From Strongylocentrotus purpuratus (lineage: Eukaryota; Echinodermata; Echinoidea; Camarodonta; Strongylocentrotidae): a DNA stretch of 64,000 bases. Shown in pieces: positions 42,201 through 54,200 of this stretch. The notes under the pieces are model-generated. The model worked only from the letters and a program-made list of their open reading frames with translations, had not been told where the DNA came from and did no database searches. The first letter of the stretch is position 1. Every line of letters begins with the position of its first letter. The stretch lies in assembly GCF_000002235.5 (NCBI RefSeq), contig NW_022145606.1:24118095-24182094 (forward strand), given 5' to 3'. Position numbers and translations under genes: made by a program.

Positions 42201-45200
42201 AATATAAATAAAAACTGTTTCAAGCAAAATTAAATAATTGCATGGAAAACCATGCGGAAAAATGTAATCCACTAAAAATTTGCAGGAGCAAAATCTTTTT
42301 CCTAAACGATCTTTTCACTCAAATTATTGCACATCAAATCTCAAATGTCAACTAACAAGTGACATTATATGAATACAACTAATTTCGAAACATTGTAACA
42401 GAAGATGATCCAGCAAAGCCCTCCCCCCCCCCCCACCAAAAAAAAAGGAAAGAAAAGTCCCCCCCCCCCCCCCCTGGCGCTCAAGGGGGGGGGGGGGGGT
42501 AGTGAGCACATTTTTTTTTTTTTTTATCCTAAAAAAAAATTCAATTTGCACCCCCCCCCAAAAAAGGTAAAAATCACGTGATTTTACATGATTTTTTCCT
42601 CAAGGGGGGGGGGGGGGGGTTCCCCCCTGTATCCGCCACTGCTGTCATCAGTCTGAACCCCCAAATAAAAACAAATACAATTCCAATCATTAAATATCTA
42701 CTTTCAACCTATACAACACTATCAGAACTTATTTAGAAACATAGTCACTAAAGGTAACGCACCACTAGAATCAAGCAATATCCTAACCATGTATTGTAAA
42801 ATATATTAACACAATATGCATTAATTTTCCTTGAAGCAGTGTGACTAAAGAGAGTAGAAAATTATCTTTGATTGTTTATAGGCTACCTGGCAGAGCACAT
42901 CCTTCCATCCTGACGTCATCAATGGCGACATCACCGAGAACATCGAAGTTACGGACCGACTGGAACTTCACCTGTGAAAGCAAACGGAACGAAATTAAAC
43001 ATGCGCATATAAAATAGATTTCATGCAACTTTCTTATAACCAAAAATGGTTTAGCGCCTCACCATTTTGGCCGGAGAGGGCGTAAATCAGGGCCAGCCAT
43101 CGCGGGATATTCGTGTGAGGGCTTGATTCTAAAATGCTCAAGAAATCCGATTGATAATCCAGCTTAATCGGTAACTAGACTTTGATTCATGATTCGTGTT
43201 TTTCAAGTATGATGAATGTATTGACGATTCATACAAATATGTATAATGGACACTCTTGGAGTGAAATGCAACAATTAATCGTCTTTTTTATCACCGAGAG
43301 TGTTGAATGCTGTGCCTAGGTGGAGAGTGCATGAGCTGGTATATATAGTACGGGCGCCGGATCCAGTGTTGGAGTGCTTCAATATTTTTGAGTCGTGAAA
43401 TTGATACAAAGTGAATATGAATGGAAAAGACGATTATTATTTGAAATTTTCGACATGGAAATTTAAACTTCAGTGGTGGATCTCGTGGAGCAGAAGATTT
43501 GTTCCAACAGTTCATATTAACCAGGTGCATGCTTTTTTCTGATTGGTTGTTCACTTACAAGCATATACATTCTTTCTTATACTAGTAGTCACGTAAAACA
43601 ATCATCATCAAAGAAACAAATATGTAATGTCTTACGTTAAAACCACCGGGGATGCGGCCCAGTCCAGCGATGCCCTCCTGCCATCGGTCCCCTTGGTTTC
43701 CGGACTTGAACCAGGGCAGCATCAGGAAGTACTGTTCCTGGATCCAGACTTGCAGGTTCCCGATCTCATCCCCTAGCATATGGTACCAAAAACGGACCTC
43801 GCAGGTCGCCGCAGCGTTCCGGTGCATGCGCGATGAGAGTACGGCATAGGCCGCCCCGCTGTCGGGCGTGGTCCCAACATACATGTACCAACCTAGGGAT
43901 AATGAAGGGAGATAGATGGCGTTAATTGGAGTTGACACTTTGGATATCTATGGTGTTTTACAAAACCTATTTCTATATCAGTAGGAAAGACAATATAGGA
44001 TGGAATAAACGAGATACAAACTGAGGGAGAATATAATGATTAAAATATATAGGCCTATTTATTTTGTAAAGGAGTGTACCAAAAATAAAAGATGCATTGT
44101 GTTTTTTGACCCAGTTAAAGGCAAATATATGGAGCAAAGTGATTATCTATGTATTTCCATTTATATCGTCATAACGGTGCTACCTAGTTTTAATATATAG
44201 ATTTCAACACATAGTACCTGTCTTCATTTATATTAATCTTGGCTGTATGTTGTTTTTTTTTCAAATCTAACTTCAGCATTTTTGAAACATTGAGAATTAT
44301 AAAAATATTTAAAAAAACTACGGCAATGAAAGATGGAAGAGCAAAACCAGACAACTTGTTTACACCAAGAAAAGACCAATTAAAGTGTCCCAACATCCCC
44401 AAAATCATTTCAACATTCCCAAAATTATATATGCAATGAGTAGCCAAATTTACCGGCTGCTGTGAGTGTCGTGTGATCATAAGCAGGGCCTGTGTTGCTA
44501 TCCGGTGTAGATCCTTGGTTACGTATGAACTTGTGTGTTCCATGGCCTGCGTTCCACCATCGACACGTATCTACCTCAAACGTACAAGTTGTACCTAATA
44601 AGAAAAACGCGAACAAATTGTAATTAAAATTGAAACAGGTGACGCTCAAAGTGCGGTTTATTTTGATGGTTCTGGTTTTTACATATCCATATTTTATGTT
44701 ACGCATTGTCAGTTTTGTTTACAAGAAATAACATTGATGACAGGAGGTAGGTACAGACATGATCGTCTTTGTCTCGGACACTGTAAACATAATTATAACC
44801 ATTTTTCTTCTTTATTCATGTTGTATCAAAGCATAAAACATTACATGTATATGAGCAAATGTACAAATGATGAATACAGAAGCTTATCCAAGAAAGATAC
44901 AATGAAAAACAAGATTCTAGTATTTAGATAAGGTTGGACGTGCCTCCATCTTTACAAAAATAAAAAATATAGATTGTTTGTTTATCTTCATAATAATATT
45001 TTAATTTCTTTTGAAAAGATGGAAATGATAAAGCAAGTTATGGTAAGGTAAGGTGGAAGAAAAAGTGTCAGAGATGGAAAGTGTGGTATGTGCTCCAGCC
45101 CTTACCGCAATCGAGTTCATCGGCACCATTCCCGCATTGAGACACAAAGTCACATATCTGATTAGTCGGCAAACACTTGTCCGTTCCATCATTACACACA

Positions 45201-48200
45201 AAATCACAATCGTTTGGCGGATCTAAGAGGACAAATATGAACAAAAATCTTCAATTACTGTAAATTAGTACTTGATATATTTTTCTAGCCTCAATCTGAC
45301 ATTAAGACACAAAGTCACACATTTGCTTTTTCGGTGGCGCCGGGATAGACACTTGTCTGTCCGAATGTAGAATGAATAATGTTAGAGAGGTCCACAAATA
45401 TCAAACATCAATATTCGAGTTACATAAGCACCTTCCAAAAAAAAAATCTCACAGTGGATGTAAGACATGATTGATAGTGATGCCAAGGAAAATTTACAGA
45501 AAAAACCTTTTTTTCAAGGGATGTCAATACTTGTTTATATATTCAAAATACAATTTATTCAGCTTGTTATAAATATATCTCTGAGAATGGTGGTCATTTA
45601 AGTAATTACGAATCAGAAAAACAGAATTATATAAATATTTAAGACGATAATGCCTGAAAAGAGTAATTTTCAGGAACTATCTTACTTTCAGAAAGTGAAG
45701 CTTGATCGTTAAGATTTTGTTTTACCTTATGGATGTATTTGAGCTGTAACAGAAGTACGGGCGTGAATATTGTCGGGTACTTTTTAGTATTAAATTACTA
45801 GTAAAATAGTTTCAGTTGTAAAATTGAGTATGAAGTCATTACAAAATCTTGTTCACTCACCTGAACATACACCATCGTAGAACATGACGTCATCTAATGA
45901 GATATCACTTAAATAGGAAGCTCCGACTGTGCCCTTGAATAGAACTTCATAAGAATAGGCCGAAAGGATAGGATCCAGTGTTATCTATGAAAATAATAGA
46001 AACTGTGTATTATGATGCTAATAAAAATGAAGTAGATAGACTAAGAGCAACATGTATGTTTAAACATAATATCATAGGTAGTGACGTCATAAAATGAGAT
46101 ATCAGTAAGGCCGAAGGAATAGGGTCCTGTGTGATCTATGGAAATAATAGAAACTTTGTATTTTGATGTTATTGAAAATGAAGTAGATAGAATAAAAGCA
46201 AACTATATATTTAAACATAGTATCATAGATAGCGACGTCATGAAATGAGATATCAGTAAGGCCGAATGGATAGGGTCCTGTGTGATCTATGGAAATAATA
46301 AAAACTTTGTATTATGAAGTTATTGAAAATGAAGTAGATAGAATAAGAGCAAACTATATATTTAAACACAATATCATATATAGTGACGTCATGAAATGAG
46401 GTATCAGTAAGGCCGAATGGAGAGGGTACTGTCTGACCTATGGGAAATAGTAGAAACAACTTACTTTGACAAAAACACTAGAACTAAATCATGATAATAA
46501 TAACAATGATAGTATTGATAATAATGTAAATAATATCAATCACAACATTAGATTAGATTTCAGATTTTATTTCCGTTTCAAAACAAACAAAATATAAACA
46601 GACATAATATAATACAGTCAAATATAATATAAACAAAGTAAATTCAGTATTATGTAGAACAAAATTTAGTTGATAAGAAATATTGGGAAAAAACAGTACT
46701 GAACAATAGAAAAAAAAATGACCTTCATGAAGTAATTCAAAACGGAGGGGCTTGCTAAAAAGGCAGAGCTTGTATGAGGCAAGCCCCTGACTCAGTTACA
46801 TGGATACGCTTAAATAATTATGGTCGAAAGCTAATACCAGTAAAACACACTAAAAGGGAATACAAAAAAAAAGAAAAAGTAAAAGTAAAAATAAAAGTAA
46901 GATAAATATAGTAACAGAGAGAGAGAGAGAGAGAAAGGGGAGAGAGCAAGAGAGAAATAGAGAGCGAGAGAAAGGCAGGAAGAAGGAGATGGGGACAGGA
47001 GGCAGGTACACCACCAGGTCGTTAGGCTTGTTTAGATTATTCTTAAAAAAGAAACAAAAAAGGAGGAAAGGAGGAATAACAAAAGGAAAGATTTGTTTTA
47101 TCTTTCCGTAGGTTTAGATTTTTGAGCTTGGCTTGTTGGTGGGGAGTATTGGCTGATTAATGTTTTCCTAAGTTTACGTTTAAAATTGCTAAGACTAGGG
47201 GCTTCTTTTATATCGTTGGGAAGAGAATTCCAATAGGCACATCCAGCGAAGACAAATGAATTCTGTGCAAATAATGTTCGTGTTAAGGGTAAGTGATAAC
47301 AGTTCCGTTGTCTAGTCGGGTAATTGTGTACAGAGGCATTTTTGCAGAACATATCGGAAAAAATTGCGGTAAGAAGCACTCAAAGACAAAAAATGATACT
47401 ACGTTTTTAAAATCACAGAAGAAAATAAAGACCAACATGAAATACACTGACTCATTAAATAAGTACATCCAATTAAATTACTGAAGGCAGAACTATCTAT
47501 CAAGAGGTCTTTTGAAAGAGGCAAGACAAATTATTTCTCTTACGTAAAGCTTGGAGTTGTTCAAGGTTTTGATGCAGTCATGCAATTTTGCTCGAACGTT
47601 TACATTCTTGTTCAGGGTGGACTTCCCCATTAACCTTTCTTTATAATTAAAGCCCCACTGTACTACTTGTAGCTACTTGCTCCCTCTATATAGAAAACAA
47701 TGTCTTATCGGTGACCATTGGTCCCCGTGATCCTCTTTTTCTTGTGCAAATTGGGAGCTGAGTTGATGAGATAACCACCTGTCAGTGACAGTGGTGAAGT
47801 GTGACGTTATCAAAAAATCTATTTTTTTATAATTTCTCAATTTTGTCTTTTCTTTTTCTAACCATTAGGAGCCAGAGCATATAACACTGAGTTCCCATAG
47901 GACACATATTTATTCAGATGGTCATATCTCAGCCAATACTTACAAATTCAATTGGTTTTCGACATTTGGACATTATTTTTGATGCTCTTTCGGAAAATGA
48001 AGAAAAAATGAGAAATTCTAAAAAGTAGATTTTTATGACGTCACAGCTTCGGTACTCTATAGACGGTATTTAAGGGGGACCATACCTGGACCTGTCGCCA
48101 AAAGTCACCGGTATCCTGATTCTGAGACCACTTGATACTCGGAGAGGACGAGCTGTCTGGCCATACCTGGACCTCTAGAGTACCCACATCAGCCCCGCCC

Positions 48201-51200
48201 ATGTGATAGTAAAACTCCATACAACGTGTAGATACCGCGAGGAAGTCACTTGACTTGAGCATTGTGACGTCACCTTCTGCGCGCCCGGTGGCCTCGACGT
48301 ACACGTATGTCCCTAATGATGAGAGAATGGTAAATGATATACAAATGTTTATCAAATTGCCTGATATGGGAAACAGAATAAGTCAGATGTTTTGTTTGAA
48401 TAACTCCATTTTACCTTCATATATGACAAAAGGTCAATTAAATGATGCACTGCATTTTTGACTGTATGAGAAATAGTTCGAACTATCCCATCAGCCCCGT
48501 CTATATGAAAGTGAACTCCATACAACGTGTGGATACTGCCAGGAAATCGCTTGTATGGAGTATTGTAATGTCACCCTCGAGCTGATAATAACAAATTAAA
48601 CCAAAATTATTTTTTGTCAATTTCGCTTAATAAATCACAAACATTTTAATCTAGTACACCTAGGCCCCGTCTTGCTTAAAGTTGATATTAATCGCAACTA
48701 TGTACATATTATAGAGATAACAGACTGCAAACTTGCGATTGCTATAAAGAGGACTTGCGATTGATTTGGATTAATCGAAACTCTTCGTAAAACGGGACCC
48801 AGGTCTTTATTGAAGCATGATAGCATTACAAGAGCACAACAAATAAGTTTTATTTGTATTCCCCCTTTTTCAGAGGAAGGGAGGGAGGGTCATGGCCTTG
48901 AATGAAATAAATGAAAATGTTAATACTCTAGACATTCAAGAGCGGAAGTAATGAACTGAAAAAACAAATATTCAAGAAATGTATCATTGAAATCATTGAG
49001 ACAATTCTGACCGTATAGTGTTCCAAGTGTGTGATCGACGCCTGGACCAGTGTCGTCAGAGGGCGTCCGTCCCTGAATGAGCAGCCAATCAAAGTCGTCA
49101 TCGTTCTGTTCGTTCTTCCACGTGCACAGCCCGTTCTCGAAGGAACACGCACCAAACGGCGTGCAGGGCTCGGTCGAGATTATGACGTCATCAATGGCAA
49201 CGCCGGCGCTGACTTGGTAGAGATTGCTAGAAGCTTGGAATTGGAACTGAGAATGGAAATTTAAAAAAAAGAAAACAAAAATGAGGGATAATGTAACTTT
49301 AATTCTACAGTTCCTCCAGGAAAAAATGCCTTATTTTATTTCATCGTCATCGACATATAATCAGCACCATCATAATCACTACCATCAACACCATCGTCGT
49401 TATCACCATCGTAAATCATCATCATTATCCTCCGTCTCCTCCTCATTATCATCATCATTACCAAACCACACCGTCATTACCATTAGCACACTAATTGTTT
49501 ACCCTATATGATTCTGAGCTGGTGTAATTGATCTCTGCTTAATGCCTTTCGTCTGATATTGTGACTGTATTCATAAAATAACCACCATCTTCTTCCTCAC
49601 CACCACCTTCACTATATTAATCATTACCATCTTCATCAACGCCACCATCTTTTCCATTATAATCACCACCACCACAACATGCCACCATCATCATCATCGT
49701 TATCACCATCATAAGTCCTCCTCCTCCTCATCATCATCATTACCACAATAACACCGTCATTAGCAAAAATAATGAAGTGCTTTTGAATAAAAATTGCTTT
49801 TTGTTTGGTTTCCCAGATGGTACGCAATATATCTTTAATTTAGTCATTTTATATGCAAAACACTCTATATTCTCTGCGAAATACAAAAGGGAACGGCTAT
49901 CTTTGGATTATTTTAAGAAGATGCTTAAACGTTGTTATGAAGTTGAGCGGGTTCTTTCTATCAAACGCAATATATTTGTTGTATTACCTGATAAATGGAG
50001 ACATGTATTGTTTGTTTTACCGATATGTCCCAACATGTACTTTGTTCAAATGTATTGTTTTGTTGTTCCTCAAGAATGATTGAATACATTTTTCTTTTGA
50101 AAAAAAAAATGTAAAAAATGGCTTACCTTGTATGACTCTGAGCTGGTGTAATTAATTTCTGCCACATGCCACTCGTCTGGTCCTGTGACTGTATTCATCG
50201 CCCATAGCCTGGTAGATCCTCCGCTCCTTGCATGCATGGAAACCTTTAATGGGATTACAAATAGAAATCAAAATCTAAACGCTCCATAACCTCGGACAGA
50301 ACGTAAAAGGAGCAGGCTGCTTTGCTAGAAAAACAAAGATGACCCCCCACACACAAAAATGAGTTATTAGTTATATTGGCATGCTAATCCAAAAATATCG
50401 GAAACCGAAGGAAAAGAAGAGGAAGAAGAAGAAGAGAAAGAAGAAAAAGAAGATGAAGAAGAAAAAAAAGATGACAAAAGAAGAAGAAGCAGGTTGAGAA
50501 GAATGAAGGAAAGAAGGAGAAGGGGGGTCCGGACCCCCGTTACCCATCTGAATCCACCTTTTAACAGACACTCACCTGTAGAACAGACGCTTGTGATGTT
50601 CCCATGTAGTAAGAGAACTTCATGCATTGTGGGGTAGGTGTAGGATCATAGTAACCCGTCTGAATGGTAGCATAGTCATTGCTAGAGGAGAGACTGGTCA
50701 TATCGGCAAACATGACGTGTCCTTAAAAAAGAAGAAAAATTGTACAATGCACTATCTTCTAAAAGAGGTGTTGTTGTCTAGCGGACATATTAATGGAACA
50801 TAGACTAATTGTCTCAGTTGTGTTCACTCAAGGCGAGGTCAAATACATTGAATTTTGGATAGTAGCATTGCCAAAAGTGAGAGAGAGACACATTGGCAAG
50901 CATGTGTGTCCTTAATAAAGAAGAAAAGTGCAGAAACACGATTCCCACCATTTTGAGAAAAAAAAAATCAACTCAGGGGTCATTTCAATACTCTATTGTA
51001 TGTTCCAGAGAAATCTTTTTCGGATTACATAATATTTCAAAGTCAAATGTGCACATGTATCAATGAGCTACGCACAAGATTGATTTTTTAAAAACAGTAA
51101 TCATGTTTGGAACCCTTTTTTTCTTCAAAAAGATGTTGAGATTCATTGAATATATCACAATACCACCAAGTTCGGTGTGAGCGAGTTGTGGTGCAATATT

Positions 51201-54200
51201 ATGTAGATTGCCTAGAGTATGTCTTTATAAACAACGTCTTGGGTATGGAAGTTAATATGTACAGGTTCCAAACCGATTCCAAGAGATATTCACAAAGATG
51301 TACTACACTGCAAGCTTCACCTCATATTTTTCACTGGTTGCTTACCGTAACTGGTCTTGTAGGTGTGGTCTATAGTTGGTCCTGTTCCTCTTGTGTTGGC
51401 CTGGATCAGTTCCCAGTTGAACGTGTCAGAGGTCATCTGAGTGAAACCACAGGCGCCATTCTCAAAGTCACATATGTCTAAAACAAGAAACAACGAATAA
51501 GGTTGTATATTTGGAATCAGTTTATCAACGAAAGAAGAAAATATATTTATAAAAAAGGGAGAATTGAAAGAGATAATGAATGAGAAGCAATCTTTAAAAA
51601 AAACAGGAGACAAATGGAGAGCAAAACGTGGGAGATGGCACAGAAAGATAAGAACTGATGAAGCGAGCGAGAGAGAAAGAGATAGATAGAGAAAGAGAGG
51701 GGAGGGATAGAGGAAGATATATAAAGAAAGAGAGACAAAGAAAGAGAGACAAAGAGAGAGAGCCAGAGAAGAACGGAGAGATATTTAAAGAAAGACGTAA
51801 TGGTATGACAGATGATGGCAGAGGGAGGGGAGGGTAAAGTATTTATTTAAAGAGAATTTCCAAAGAAAAACAATTTACCTAATGGGAATAACAACACAAT
51901 GAAGTGAAAAGGACCCCAGTCGGAAGAAAATTTGAAGAGAAAAACAGGATAATAAAAAGACGATCAAATGGAAAACAAGTGGTTACCATCTAAAAGATAG
52001 AAATGCAAAATAAGTGCAAATTGGCAACTGAAAATTGACAATTATTATCAAAATAATAAAATAAATATAAAAAAACTGAAATATTTAGTTTTACCTGGTG
52101 TTGGGCATGCCCCTGGGTGGAAGACGATATCATCTAGGGCTATATCCCCCATGAAATCAGCTCCTCGTACTCCTTCAAATATCACCTACAATAAAACAAT
52201 CACAAGTATTCAACATGTCGTCTGTCAAGCTTCCTAAAGTGCACAGGTGCCGAGTTAAAATCGTGACTTCCTAGTAAGCGAGGTATCGTCTGCACTAGTG
52301 TGAACAGGAGGGATTAGACCTCTCTGGATGGTCACTGACAGGTGGTTACCTCATAAAATCAGCTCTCAATTAACATTGTTAAAAGGGGATCACGGGGGAC
52401 CAACGGGTACCGCTTAGGCATTGTTTGGTATAGAGAGGGCGCAAGTTGCTACAAGTAGTGCAGTCCCGCATTAAAGAATATTTCCTATTCCTTTCATTTT
52501 TTCCTCTCGTCCTCATTAGGATGCCTTTTTTCTCCTCTGCCTTTGTAGGGATGTCTGATCGTATTCTTGCCTTCTCTACTTATCTTATTTCTCTCAATTG
52601 CTTCTTATGTTTAACATCTGATCCTACCAACAAAAACAGACTTAAAGAGTGCAGTGTATGAACAGATTGAATGAATGCTAGCTACTTGCGCCCTAGTATC
52701 AAACAATGCCTAATCGGTGCCTGTTTGTCCCTCATGATCCTCTTTTTCTTATATTAATGAAGAGCTGATTTGATGAGATAACCACCTGTCAGTGACCTTG
52801 CAGGGAGGTCTATCGCCCTGGTCAAACTAGTATAGACGGGCTTAATGTATATTTGAAATTAAAAACTACAAAGGCAAGGTAGTGCGCATATTCAGTTAAA
52901 TGCATTTATTTCAAGATGATTGTATAGTCCTTTCGAAATAAAACATTCTAAAACTATTGTTACAGTCACATGTAAAGTAAACTATATATGTAATTTCTGT
53001 TATAACCACTTTTCTATCATACGATGTATACTGTCTTTCATCTACGAACTTACTGTATATGAGTCTGTGCCCGTGAAATGGATCTGTCCCTGTTGCCAGA
53101 ACGGACCCCTTGGTTCCGACTCGGTCCAGACCAGTGTCTCGGCCCCTCCACTGGACGTGTATATGGACAGACTCCCGAGATGTATTCCATACATCTGGAA
53201 CCAGAACGCCATACAGTAGCCACTGTCATCGGAGCTCCGCAGGGCGTTGGAATTCACCCTGGCAGTATCCCCGGGGTTTCCATCACTTGTCTCGATATAA
53301 ATATAGTAACCTGCATTTAGGAAAGAATAACTGTTCAGGGCGCGATAGCTCAGTTGGTAGAGCAGTGGTCTCGTAATCCGGCGACCCGGGTTCCAAACCA
53401 AGGCGATGCGGTGGTGCCCTTTGGTAAGGCATTAATCCTCATTACCAGGTCTCTCGGAGAGGACCTAAAGCCATAGTCTTCTGGTTGCTTACTAACAAGC
53501 ATTTATGCTTTCTTAGCAGTCACGTAAAATAACCATCACTAATAATAAATAATAAGTCGATTCATTCATTCATTCTACCTGAACTAAATTTGAAAAACAA
53601 TATATACGCACCAAGATTCACCTCTGCTGAAATGGGAACCCCTACTGATAACACGGCTGGAACAGCTTTAGGTAAATAACTGTATTTGATTGCTAAATAG
53701 ATGGAGGCATGTCCGACCTATTTCCATGCTAGAATCTTGTTTTTTCACTGAGCCTTTGTTTTGTCAAACGTATGTATCCATCATATTGTACATTTGCTTA
53801 TTTTATTGTGTGCTTCGAGAAAAATTAAGTAAAGACTTTATTTGAAAAATTCAATGATATTTCTTTTAAAGTATGCAAATGTTCTTGCTGTTATTCCCTT
53901 TTCGCTGGATTATGTACTACAGGTTCAGTGGAAATTAACAAAGACCGCGGTATAATTATGATGATCCTACATGTTTAGATATGGATCATGATTACAATAC
54001 AAGTTTACAACACAACAATGATTTCAGAGAAAAATAAATAGAAACAGCTCCCTTATGCTTTCTACTGGCCATCTAAGCGGAACCTTTAGAAGTTGTTGAA
54101 CAGTGTTCCATACTATACCTGTAAATGTGTTACTATACAGTAAGGGGTGTTGCAATGATTATTTGCAATTTTCCAGCATGTGAACATTAAAAACAATCTA

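Noticed and set aside
46081-46455. Additional functional MAM exons
   Set aside because: The units share an internal deletion that breaks the MAM segment, so they cannot supply a proper domain exon.
53338-53410. Functional tRNA-Thr gene
   Set aside because: Head similarity only; stems are broken and the unit continues as a SINE with other copies in the window.
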